DNA of 64,000 nt from Trifolium pratense. Lineage: Eukaryota > Streptophyta > Magnoliopsida > Fabales > Fabaceae. The notes under the pieces were generated by a model. The model had not been told where the DNA came from. It did no database searches and saw only the letters and a list, made by a program, of their open reading frames with translations. Where the stretch lies: assembly GCF_020283565.1 (NCBI RefSeq), contig NC_060063.1, positions 18,418,720 through 18,482,719 on the forward strand, written 5' to 3'. Position numbers and translations under genes: made by a program. Numbering within the stretch: position 1 is the stretch's first letter; every line of letters begins with the position of its first letter. Below, one piece after another: positions 33,505 to 45,500 of this stretch.

Positions 33505-33755
33505 TTAAATAAGTAAATATCAAGGATTTTTTTGTCATATTAAAAAAAGGTGCGCATTGCTAATTTACACCAACATATTTTTAGTTGATAGTAAATTAGC
33601 AACCATATCATCTACATTATGATTGTCATCTAAATTGTTTTTTATATGCAAAGCTTCTATGACAGTTCATTAAAAGATGCGCTAGGTTTCAATGCAAGAT
33701 AATAAAGTATGCTTGAAACATTGACTTGTTTTGTTTTCCTCCGTACTTATTTTAA
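33505..33755. other. Short spacer
   Basis: Contains a 44-bp imperfect palindrome (GCTAATTTACACC...GTAAATTAGC, 33558-33601). No gene. Confidence 0.4.
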
Positions 33756-35335
33756 CTAGTAACCGACCCGTGCGTTGCACGGGTTTGGCAGAACACTAAA
33801 TATATTTCAAGCATGGATGTTGTTAATCAAATGGGTTAAGCATCGCCATATATATGTCAATCATGGATGTTGTTAATCAAGCGGGTTAAGCATAAGCACA
33901 ACGAAATTAGGATAAAGTATTCAAAAGACAATAGAAATCAAGTTGGATACAAACATAAACAACATAGAACTAAAAACAAACACATTTCATCGTAAAAAGA
34001 ATAGTTTGAACTCGAAACAGAGAATAGCCCACAACATAAAATGGCCACCATAATAAACCTAATCAAGTGAAGCATCACACTCAATTTTATAGTGGAGTCT
34101 TCAAAATCCGTGACATGTATAAAATTTAATTTTTGTATAAGAGCACACTCAATTTAATTTTCTCATGGGAAACAAACTTAAAAACCAAATCATAGTAAAT
34201 ATAAAAGTGAACCACCATATAATGGACAAATATCAATGTAGTTGACAATTTTTCCAACATTATAAACCTTATATTAAGATTTATAATTTTGCTCATTATT
34301 TCAAGTGTTGGGTGTTATCACTATGTATTATACAAAGCTGAAAAAACTAATATGACATGTTGTATTGGATTGATATGCACCACCACCCAATTATATTCAC
34401 ACCAAGCATGCTCCATTTTTCTCCTTTAAATGGCCCTGAAATAACCAAATCAATTAATGTAATTTCTAATAGCCATTCTTTCTTTGTGACATTTCTAAAT
34501 AAGACATCATTCACAATGCTTCATCACAAAAGACTATGAGATAATTTCTACTTACAATTCAATCAAATTGTGATGATCCAAAAGACCATGGTACAATTGA
34601 AGTTGTTCGAAATCCTTAGCATATAAGCTTTGATAACCTTTATAACAAAGAAAATGGATAATCATGATGATTTAGATATAGTGATACAACTTAGCATTAT
34701 TAACAAATCCAAATTAGAGTTTACCTTTGTAAAATGCATCATATGATTACTATCAAGGTACTTATTATGGACACATGAATTGTTAGACTTAAAACCAAAA
34801 AATGAAATGATTAGGGAATCTAGATTCAGGAAAAAAAAACCTTTAATATATAGGAAGAAAGTTATTATTTGAGAATATATAGGTTACTATTCCTAATTTG
34901 GGACAAATGAGTACTATATGTTACTATTTGAAAGAAAGTTACTATTTGTAATTTGGGACAAATGAGTGCTCTTTGGGACATATGAGTACTATTCAAAATA
35001 TAGGTATAGGTAGGAGGAATGATTGCATGATAAGAATTTTGTGAAGGACATTATAGCAAGTTCCAAGAATATATGCAATCAATAGAATTGATAAAGAAGT
35101 CATGCTAATAGAATTCATAACAATGAAATCATTGCATCATGTGAATGACACATAAACAACTAACATATGAAAGCTGAGAAAGTAAAGGAACAAAAGACAA
35201 CATGTTGTCTACAAATTTTAGGGAATAACATAGTGAAAAAAATTTAGTATAAATTGCTAAACATAAATTCAAATTAAAAAATGCTACATAAAAAAAATAG
35301 ACTAATTACTTAAAAGAAAATTTAAAATATAATTT

Positions 35336-36014
35336 ATTAATCATAAGTTACAATGATGGTAAAATTAGTGTGAATGTAGTTTTAGGAGGAGTTGGTTTAC
35401 ATAGGGTTGATGAATTCATCTATGAAGACACTTATTCATTGACATACATGCATGATGCCACTTGTCTCTTCACTTCTTTACACATGTCACATGAAGCAAG
35501 AAATAGAGATAATAGGTATAATCATGATATGATAGCTAGTAATAGGGATAATCATGATAGGAATAGCTAGTAATAAATACAATGATGATAGAGAAGCAAT
35601 GATGGCATCATGTGATCATGTAATGAAGGTTGCATGTGATGTTAGAAAGATGTGGTAGATTAGTCATAAGTTATTAGTTTATTAATGATAAGTTACAATG
35701 ATGGTAAAATTAGTGTGTGAATGTAGTTTTAGGAGGAGTTGGTTTACATAGGGTTAATGAATTCATCTATGAAGACACTTATTCATTGGCATACATGCAT
35801 GATGCCACTTGTCTCTTCACTTCTTTACACATGTCACATGGAGCAAGAAATAGAGATAATAGGTATAATCATTATATGATAGCTAGTAATAGGGATAATC
35901 ATGATAGGAATAGCTAGTAATAGATATAATGATAATAGAGAAGCAATAATGGCATCATATGATCATGAAAGGAAGGTTGCATGTGATGTTAGAAAGATGT
36001 GGTAGATTAATCAC
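35336..36014. repeat. Tandem duplication (about 345 bp x 2) inside the Helitron-like element
   Basis: 35336-35680 and 35681-36014 match at high identity, from AAGTTACAATGATGGTAAAA to AGAAAGATGTGGTAGATTA. Each carries the same 66-codon frame (MNVVLGGVGLHRV...). It is conserved only because the duplication is young, and no family was recognised. Confidence 0.88.
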
Positions 36015-36389
36015 CTAATTATTGAATGAAGGATATCAAGATGAGATATTGAGAACATGTAAACTTGCTCACATTATTTGCAGCTTCTCAACTCCAAAGA
36101 AGCCTAAAGTAGCTAGTGTTTGGTTCACTTCATATTCATTATTTCAAAATTCATTAGTAAAACATACAAATCAAAATATGATTGGTACATTGATTGGGTT
36201 AATATATATATATGATTATAAACAAATTATTTCATCTTGCCATTTAAGAAAGTAAACAAAAAATTGGAATCAACACAATGAAGCTAAGTGAAAATATCAA
36301 AGTAAATTAAAACATTTCATATAATTGAAAACACTTTTGACAAAAGGAATCAAGATTATTCTTTTAAAATCAGTTTTTCTGCACAAACA

Positions 36390-36780
36390 TAGCAACCACA
36401 CCTTAACTTTCGCAGTTAATTAAAATACCAAACGATATCCGTTACGAGTAAACGACCACTCGTTGGAAAGATTAGGATGTCAAGATTACAGATATAATTT
36501 TTTTTTAAGTGTTAACCATCCAATTGGTCCAGTTTAACAAAAGATTGGGTATTGGTACAGAAACAGGACTGAAACTATACTCTAACTTGTAGGTAGCTTT
36601 TCTCCTACTATACTTATGGGAATTTAACATTTCCGGTGACTAAATTGTAGGAAATTTTGTCTTCTTTGTAGTGGATTAAAAATATTTAGCATATGACCTA
36701 TATTCAGAGAGTTATACTAAATTTACCACATGTATGTCTACACAAATTTAACATAAATATTTCTTCTTTTACATGAACTT
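36390..36780. repeat. Dispersed repeat, related copy at 61170-61865
   Basis: Shared blocks include GTAAACGACCACTCGTTGGA (GTAAATAACCACTCGTTGGA at 61214), CATCCAATTGGTCCAGTTTA and ATTCAGAGAGTTATACTAAA. No coding potential. Confidence 0.8.
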
Positions 36781-37584
36781 GCAACCTAAACATATATTGT
36801 CCATTTTAACTTATAAAATCTCTTTTGTCCATCTTCTAGGGTCTTAGGGTTTGGTATAAAAGAGAAAGAATAAAAAGAGAAGGTTGGTTTCTCTTACCTT
36901 AGTTTTTCCAACACCCAAAAGCTTGAATCTATTGAGAATTTCCTACATGCAAGAACTGAAGTTGAAGAATATAAATTTGAGAGATTGAAATTGTTTCATA
37001 AAACAAACACCAAACATAACAAAATAAGAGAAAAGGAAATTAGAGGAAATTTCTCAATCAAATTGATTTCTTTTACCTTAGTTTTTCCAACACCCAAAAA
37101 CTTGAATCTAGGAGAATTTCATACATGCAAAACTGAAATTGAAAAATGTAAATTTGAGAGACCGAAATTTGTTCATAAATCTGCAGATTCATCAAATGAA
37201 CTTAAACAAATAAATCAAGAAAAACATATCAATCAATAAGAAATTGCATACCCAAAAAATTCATAAAAAAAAAAAAAGAATAAAAATTGACCTTGTTGTT
37301 GACTATGATCCATCAATCTTTCTTGTGATTGTGTTTAGCCAGATCCTCAAAGGTTAAAATCTTTGATGTTGAACCCATCTTCTTTTACTGCAAAATCATA
37401 ATAATCATTATTGTTATTATTAAAATTAATCAAATAACCCATTCCCAAACCAAAACACAATCTTCAATCAATAGAACAAACACCAAACAGAACAACTAAA
37501 ATAAAACAAACAAAGCAGAAAATTGATAGGGGAAGAACAGACAACAACAAAAAACGAAAAAAAAATAAAGAAAGAAGCAAAACA

Positions 37585-37690
37585 GATCGAACCAGATGAA
37601 AGAAGCTCCGGCGGCGACGGTGGCCGGCGATGGCTCGCCGGAATCTGGGGATGGGTGGTGGTGTTCTTGTTGTTCTTCATGATGTTCATG
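37585..37690 (-). other. GC-richer coding-like patch in the Helitron-like element
   Basis: The minus strand reads NTTTHPQIPASHRRPPSPPE after an ATG, with far higher GC than the surroundings. It looks like the start of a captured host gene or its leader, as Helitrons often carry. The parent gene is not recognised, and the frame runs out in hydrophobic AT-rich text. Confidence 0.3.
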
Positions 37691-38062
37691 AAGATGGTGA
37701 GAAAATAGAGAGAGATCGTAGGGAGAAAAGAGAGAAGAGAGAGAAAGAAATTTGAGAAATAAAGAAAGTAGGAGAAAAAAATATATATTAGTGATTTGTC
37801 AAACATATATGTGTCAAAAAGTGATTGGCTAGAAAATAGGATTAGGTGTCAATGTGAAGATTGAACCCTAAAATGAAATGAAAACCTAAACATGAAAACC
37901 TAGAGGTGGCAATATGTGGTTGGGCAACATGGAAAAATGTAGGATATTGATTGGGCAAGGATTTAGGGTTAAGATTTGGGGCTTGGGAAAACCACTCATC
38001 CTTTAGTATATAAAGATTTACCACAAGGGCTCAAAAAGACTACTCTAATTATATAGTATATT

Positions 38063-38865
38063 AAGCTTGTTTTGATCTTCTTCTTTTTTTTTTTTTTACT
38101 AAAGCTTGTTTTAATCTATTTTCGGTTTTATTTATTTAATTATAGAATAGAACACGGTAATCTATACACTAAATTAATATTAAACAGTAGTTTCATTATG
38201 TTTTCATAGAAGACTCCGATAATGAAAACTGGATCGGACCGGCCGGTTCGACCGGGAACCGGACTCGGTCCGATTTACCCAAAAAACTGCTCTACACTTA
38301 AACATGATAAAAAACTGGAATAAAACTGGGAAAATCAGACCAAACCGGCGGTTTAACTAGTTATGCAAGTCAGACCGATTTTTTTTTCTTATCTATTACT
38401 AATATATTAAAATCGATTACCACCAAAGAAGAAACCGCATAAAAGTAGGAAAAAAATTATAGAAAATTTAGTCAATAAAAAAAATTATAGAAAAAAATAA
38501 GAAGAAACCACATAAAAATAAAAATATAAAAATTAAATAAAAAACAATACTCTATAAAGAAAGAAACATAAACAATATTTTTCATTAAAAAAAGAAGAAA
38601 AAAACATGAACAAATTTTTTTTTTATAAACGAAACATAAACAATATTACTACAGAGTTTACTACTAACCATCACGAGTATCTGGAGGCAGTATATAAGGG
38701 TGAGAGTTAGGGTGGATTTGAGAAAATCGTTGAAGATTGAGAAAAAGATCAATCTGAACAGTGGAGGGGGCGGATTGGTGAAGTTTAAATACGAGAGGTT
38801 GAGTACTTTCTGTTTGATTGTGGTATACTAGGACATTCAGAAAACAAATGTGAAGTCAAATTTTC
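38063..38865. other. Spacer with a GGACCGG-rich patch
   Basis: 38232-38290 contains GACCGGCCGGTTCGACCGGG, similar to 49739-49766 in CCC1 intron 5 (CGGTTCGACCGGCCGGTCCGG). It is probably the end of an old MITE family. No gene. Confidence 0.4.
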
Positions 38866-39016
38866 ATAATTGTTTTTAGAGAAATTGAAAATCATTTGAT
38901 ATGATATTGAGACCCATCAAGATTAACGGTTTATGATTTTTTTATTGAATACCATTAATTTTGATGGGTTTCAATAACATATCAAATGATTTTCAATTTC
39001 TCTAAAAAAAATTATA
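38866..39016. repeat. Near-perfect 150-bp hairpin
   Basis: Arms ATAATTGTTTTTAGAGAAAT-TGAAAATCATTTGATATG and their complement (ATATCAAATGATTTTCAATT to CTCTAAAAA) enclose a loop near 38930-38955. It could be a fold-back MITE or a small-RNA precursor. Confidence 0.8.
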
Positions 39017-39401
39017 GATGATCTATATCATATAATCTTTCAATACAACGGTAGATTTTGTAAAATTCGTTTTCATTATAGCGTTATTGGAAACTTGTGC
39101 ACCATGCACAACATTAGTCACTAGTTCATGTTGGAATAAAATCAAATATAGATCCATATATTGTAGATAAAAGTACTCGATGTACATTCATATCCCATCT
39201 AACATATAATATAAACTTTTAATCCAACGATGAATTTTATAAAATTTATATCGGTTAAGACATTATTAAGAGGTGTAACATTTGGTGTCAAACTAGTTGT
39301 TGTTATTTGATCTTGACCCTAGAATTATTTAAATATTTTGTTTGGGTGTTACAGAGGCTCCCTTCATTTCTTCCGGAAAACATAGGGTTAACACACACAA
39401 A

Positions 39402-40945
39402 AAAAAAATTAATTGCACATCTTCAAGGAATCTAGAACTTTAACCGGAGCTTAACAAAATAATTTGTGTACAAAAAATATCACCAAGTAATAATATTTAT
39501 TAATATTCTACTCTACAGGAATTGTAAATTTCGAACAAGGTAATTTACCCATTGTTTGCATTTTACGCAAAAAAATTTCATCACTGGTACGATCCACAAA
39601 ACTGTTATCTATAGAAGTTGTCATGTTATATCTCTTATTTTTCTGCAAATCAATTGCATCTTCAGTTAAATAAGTTTGAATATAAATTAATATTTTAAAA
39701 TTCTAATAATCATATACGCTTTATTGCTATAATTTTTTTGTTCTTTCATTGTTAGCACACTAAGAAGCCCAAAAAAATGATTAATTGCACATCTTCAAGG
39801 AATCCAGAACTTTAACTCGAGCTTAACAAAATAATTTGTGTACAAAAAATATCACCAAGTAATAATATTTATAAAGATTATATTCCGCATAAATTGTAAA
39901 TTTCGAACAAGGTAATTCGGCTATTGTTCATATTTTACGCAAATTTTTCTCTACTACCAGTCCGTCCACAGAATTGTCAAGTTGTCATGTTATGTCTCTT
40001 ATTTTTCTGCAAATCAATCGCATCTTCACTTAAATAAGTATGAATATAAATTAATATTTTAAAATTATAATATACGGTGACGTCTAAGGTGAGGGAGCTA
40101 TTAAGTCCCTCATCGGTGGACCAGTAAACTTATACCGTTAGATGTAATTAATGACTTAAATTTATTAATATTAAACAAAGAACATGTATAATTATTCACA
40201 TACAATTAAACTCATTATTTTATTTAATCTTAAAACTAACAACCACAAACTCATCTTCAACAACAATTCCACGAACTCATAAATTTCCTTTCTAATAAAT
40301 CATCTCAACAAAACATTCTGAAATTGTGATGGTTTAAGCAAATCACTTTTTTAAAAATTTCCTCATTGTTTTCTCTCTCGCAGACATCGACATCTCCCAT
40401 AAATTAAGGAAAACAAAACAAAATTCATTGGTCCTTCTCTCACACCTCCCACAATCCTTTTTGTTTCTCTTATTTTTTAGTCTCCAATTTCTATTTGAAA
40501 ACCCTATATTTTTTCTCTGTTAACTTCAGAAAATCACCATCTTTTTAGTTTTTACTAACATATATAATATCCCATTTTTGGGATTTTTGGGAAATTTGGG
40601 ATTTCTGGGAATTTTCTAGTTCACTAGAAATTGGGTTTGTGGTTGAAAATGAATCTCTCGGTTTTGTTGGGTTCTCTGGAGATAGATTGAAGAATCAATG
40701 TTGGAAGATGATGATTTATGGTTATGGTTGGATTGTGTGTGAACAATAGTTCATGTTTTTTTTTTTGTTTTTTTTTAATTTTAATAGATCTAAGCCATTG
40801 ATTATATCCAATGGTAAAATATCAGTGGTCCACCGATGAGGGACTTCACAACTCCCTCACCTTAGACGGCACCATAATATACATATACGCTTTATTGCTG
40901 TAATTTTTTTTGTTCTTTCATTGTTAGCACACTAAGAAGCCCAAA
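39402..40945. repeat. Tandem duplication (about 376 bp x 2), second copy split by a Mutator-like element
   Basis: 39402-39778 and 39779-40075 plus 40883-40945 match (TTAATTGCACATCTTCAAGG, AATTTGTGTACAAAAAATAT, TTCATTGTTAGCACACTAAG). The second copy is whole once the insertion 40076-40873 is removed. Confidence 0.85.
40076..40873. mobile_element. Mutator-like non-autonomous element (possible Pack-MULE), 9-bp TSD
   Basis: Ends GGTGACGTCTAAGGTGAGGG and (complement) GGTGCCGTCTAAGGTGAGGG. The terminal inverted repeats are about 80 bp. The TSD ATAATATAC is exact (40067-40075, 40874-40882). The interior has UTR-like CT-rich text and ATGAATCTCTCGGTTTTGTT near 40649, which could be captured host sequence. 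Confidence 0.9.
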
Positions 40946-41720
40946 TACTTAATACGACACAAATACGACGATACAAAAAACTTTAAAATTTTAACATACG
41001 ATACGATCATGGTACGGGAACTTTAATATACGACACGATACGGGAAACTAAAATTTTAATATCCGTATCATGAAGCATCACAAAGGTAAGTATTGGGGGT
41101 TTCCTAGTTAGCACATCACAACTAATCATTTATATATATTTTTTAAAAAATTTATGTAATTTTTTTTTGTCAAGTAGCCTAATGGTTAAAAATTTCACCT
41201 TTTATGATTGATAAGTGAGGTGTTTAAGACCTATGTATATATAATGCGATGTCTCTACCAACTTAGCTAAGCTCACGTAAACATCGTTTATATAACTTTA
41301 AAAGCACCTATGATAAAAGTTAAAAATTTGTCAAAAAAAAAGTTAAAAATTACTATTAATATAAGGATTATGATGAAAGAGAGTGACTTTTTAATTCATC
41401 TTTGTGGTATTTATGTTTTTGGAAAAAACAATTAATACAAAATTTCTTGCCAAGCTGCAATCGATTAACAATAATAAACTTATTATTTGAGAGTCCCCAC
41501 CTAAAAATTTAAAGAGGTGTTATATGGACAACCATTTTTAGACAACGTATGAAACAACTAAAATATAGAAAGTAATGTGAATGTTGACACATAAATCAAG
41601 GCCAATATAAAATTATATAAAAAAAACTAAAATGAATTTGTATTAAGGGTTGTCCAAAAATTGTACCAAAATAGTTGTTAAAATATCATTTCTCAATTTA
41701 AAGAGCATTTTTCTTATTTA
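40946..41720. other. Spacer upstream of CCC1
   Basis: Contains ATACGACACGATACGGGAA-type repeats (40950-41060). No gene. Confidence 0.4.
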
Positions 41721-41799
41721 AACCTTTAAAAGGATTTCACATTCGAGACTAATCTTTTCTTTTGCTATTTTCTTTGCCAATGTAATTGATTTTTAATAA

Positions 41800-42500
41800 T
41801 GATAAAATATTCATATTCATTTTCATTGAAATTGTATGTCGTATTAAGCTGATTTTTAATATAAAAAAAGATTAATTTGTATGCATTATTGATGTAAAGT
41901 TTTTTTCATTGATGTGTTGTCATATCGTTTAATGAATGTGACACATCATGTATTTTTAAACACCATACATAATGTGTTGGTATATTATTGAACATATGTG
42001 TAAAATAACTTTGACACTTACATATAAATTAAATTCTATAAAATTCTATAAATTAAATTATTGAACATATGTGTTTTCTTTCAACTTGGTCTCACATTCC
42101 CATTCAAACAAATAATTTCTCTCATCAATCCTTATATTATAAAAATATATTTATTTTCATTGAAATTGTATGTCATATTAAACTGATTTTTAATATAAAA
42201 AAGAGTTTAATTTATATGTATTGTTGTTGTAATTTTTTTTTCATTGATGTGTTGCCATATCATTTTATTAATGTATACGTTTTTAAACACTATATGTGCT
42301 GGTATATTATTGGACGTACATGTAAAATAATTGTAACACGTATAAATTAAATATTATATAAAAAAACCCTTCAAAAACTATTAATTAAAATATTTATTTG
42401 CTTAACCTTGAAACATTCATAATTTTCAAGGATTACTTTTCTTTCAACTTGGTCTCCCATTCCCATTCAAACAAATAACTTCTCTCATCAATCCTTCGAA
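41800..42500 (+). repeat. Tandemly duplicated CCC1 upstream region
   Basis: Order B1-A1-B2-A2: B is TTTTCATTGAAATTGTATGT... (41818 and 42154) and A is TTTCTTTCAACTTGGTCTC... (42074 and 42438). The unit is about 340-365 bp. The B parts look like diverged copies of the MITE at 62358 (ACACATCATGTAT, TTGGTATATTATTG). The last A unit ends about 75 bp before the ATG and probably contains the transcription start region. Confidence 0.75.
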
Positions 42501-42576
42501 TTACACAAGAATAAAATACACAAAATAATAATAACAGATTCAGATTTGTTTCATTCGTTCCGCTTTAGATCGAGAA

Positions 42577-45500
42577 ATGGGAGACAGTGACGTCGAAGGC
42601 GGTGCTGCCGGAGATGACGGTTTTCATTCTCCGATCGGCCGTAAATATCGTCCGGTATTGGCTAACGATCGTGCTGTTCTTGAGATGTCTTCGATAGATC
42701 CAGGATCTTCTTCCGCTTCTTCTTCTGTTTTTCCAGATCAACCTCCTAATCTCAGGTATTATTCACGCTCTTCGATCTCTTTTCATGATTTCAGTTATTT
42801 TCATTCGGTTTGGCAATCTGAAATTGAATGAATGTGATAGAATTTTAGTGATGTTTGTGCTTGGTATTGAAATTGAGTGAAATATGGTGTATTTTGTGAA
42901 GGAATTGAAGCTAGTAATTTGCAATCCGAAATTAGGTTAATGTGATAGAATTTTAGTGATGCTCATGCTTGGTATTGTTGAAATTGGGTGAAATATGGTG
43001 TTTTTGTGAAGGAAATTTAAGCTAGTAATTTGCACAATCCTAATTAGATGAATGTGAAATAATTTTAGTGATGCTGGTGTTTTTTTTTGAAGGAATTGAA
43101 GCTAGTAATTCAATTTTTTTTTATTCTGAAGAATATCTTTTAATGACTAGTGTTCATGTTGATGTTGTGTTTTTGCGAAGGAAATTGGTATTTTTGTTTT
43201 TGGTTTATTCTGAAGAATGCATTTTTTGAGTAATGTTTAACTGTTTATGTTGTTGATTGATAAGGAAAATTGAAGTTAGTTGCTTGTTATAAGTTGATTT
43301 TGTGATATTTTGGGTTTGTTTTGGAGAATGGTTTTACTGATTGGTGTAATTGTTGTTGTTAGAAAAATAAATGTAAGTAAGAGTGGAAATGGTAGTTCAG
43401 ATGCTAAAGATGGGAATTCTCTTCATCAACCTCAACCTAATGGACCTCAGCAGGAATCTAAACTGGAACTCTTCGGTTTTGATTCTCTTGTCAACATTCT
43501 TGGTCTCAAAAGGTACTTCACTTGCTAGCTACACTGTGTGTGAATTGTTATTCTTTTCTGCTGTTGGATGTTTCCTTTTTCAAGTTTGCACATTACTGCT
43601 GTTATTCTTGTTTTGTGTTGAAACCCTGCACTGGTGATATGGTTTTTTCTCTACCGTTCCTATTTTTGACATTGAATAGAAACATTTAAACACCTTTTTT
43701 TTAGGTTTTTGTTTATAAAAGAAAATTAAACATAGTTTTAATTGAAAAATAGCTTTCTAAATAAAACAGACGGGTTTTAATTGTATTGTTTTTTTACCTG
43801 GGAGCAGGTCAATGTTGTTTGTCGAAATTGATTTTGGTTTAGTTTACCACATTTTTCTTTGTTCTCTTATGATACACAATTTTTATGGACTAAATCCTGT
43901 CCTTCCCCAGCATGACCGGTGAGCAAATTGCACCGCCGTCTAGTCCTAGAGATGGTGAGGATATTACAATTACTGCTGGGCTGCCAAAGGTATGCTTACT
44001 TCTCAAGTAAAAGTTACACGTCCATTCTGTTGTATCATATTTATGTGCAGTCATTGATGAATGTGTATGTGTTTATTTTCTACATACCTCCTGTCTCAAA
44101 TATAAGAAGAAAAATTAATTCACGCTAATTGCATTCTCTACATTGCCCTTCATGGGAACTTGTTTCACTGAAATGAAAGAGTTATTGGAATCTAAAATAG
44201 TTGAAGGATATTTTAGGAATGAACTATGTTAAAACTTGACTATGATAGGGTGATTTTTTTTTTTTTTTTTATTGTTGATAGGGTGAAATTAGTTAAAGCT
44301 TAAAACTTGCTTAAATATTTTGAACCACGAAATATGTTTTTATATTTTATATTTGATAATATAAGGATTCATTATGAGGAAAAATATTGAAAAGATAATT
44401 TTTATTTGGTGGTGTATGGTTGCAAAACTATTATGAATCTTTTGTGATAATGGTTCATGCATATCTTGACTATTGGAACACACATATGTGGTTTTTATAA
44501 TTAAAGTTCACTTACATGAGTGAAGGGCACATCATATGGGCGTTTTAAATAATTGGAATTGTTGCCGTTATACCTCTGTTGTCAAAAGCGGCGTGTCATT
44601 TTTCAGTCGGTCGCTCTCGGACGAGAAGGAGCGTCGCGAATGGAGGAAGCGGGTGATGCGGCTGGTTTCACGGGCGAGATAGCGTTGCGGGTAGGATCTG
44701 GAACGGCACATCATATGGATTAGGGGAAATGACAGTTTTCTCTGGCCATTTTCTCTTTCTCGCAATTTTCTCTCTGGCTCTCCCATCTCTCTGTGTAGTC
44801 GTCGTAGAAGAAATTAAAGAAGGATAATGAAGGTGAATGAGAAGGATTGCACAGTGAATGCGGCGTCTACTGAGTGAGAGGAGAAACTAGGTTACAATGA
44901 GTTTCTCTTGGTAAATATCGGATCTTTCATAATGGTCTAGTGATCTAACTAGGGTATTGGACTATTGGGCTAGGCCTATAGTGATCTAACACTGGGTATT
45001 TTTTTTTACCTTTTTAATGTTGGGTCTGTTTAGTTATAAATCAATTAATTTAGTTAAGTAATTATGAATTAATTACAAACACCAAAAAACAAATATCTTT
45101 AATTTTTCATTTATTTTAATACTAAATATATTTTTTTTCATACTTTCTTAGTCCTTAATTAATAATATATTTTTTAGTATTAGTGTCCGCGTCGCTAAAA
45201 TAGCGCTTGCTCTGCTCCCCGCTCCCGCACAATCAACTTCTTGCAAATGCAATGTAAGGTTGCCTACACAATGGTTCAACCTTTCCCCAGGCCATACCAT
45301 GGCAAAAGTTATATTACATTTTATTGCCCTTTTCTTAGACATACTTGCGAGTTGCATTACCATTCATAGTAGTCACACATGCTTGATTCTGTGATCACGA
45401 TTCATGGCTCTCACTTTCACAACAAACTTCTCTTCTCACTTGATTGTGCACTCCCTCTTCCCCACACACAAATAAGAAGTTCCACATCACTGGAGCTTTT

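Larger units (their letters stand above)
33756..38062 (-). mobile_element. Helitron-like element (right border approximate)
   Basis: On the minus strand the element ends CCCGTGCAACGCACGGG (hairpin), then TCGGTTACTAG, followed by T. That is the Helitron 3' signature: hairpin, CTRR end, insertion before T. The minus-strand start near 38062 (ATACTATATAATTAGAGTAG) resembles plant Helitron 5' ends but lacks a clean TC, so this border is uncertain by several bases. Helitrons move by rolling-circle replication and make no TSD. No Rep/helicase is seen, so it is non-autonomous. Confidence 0.55.

Noticed and set aside
35370..35570. 66-codon frame MNVVLGGVGLHRV, duplicated at 35717-35917
   Set aside because: Conservation is explained by the recent tandem DNA duplication. 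No upstream ATG context, domain or intron structure suggests a gene.
39326..39352. GGGTGTTACA as the 3' end of another gypsy LTR
   Set aside because: The phrase matches the end of LTR B, but no matching TGTAAC start or TSD was found upstream.
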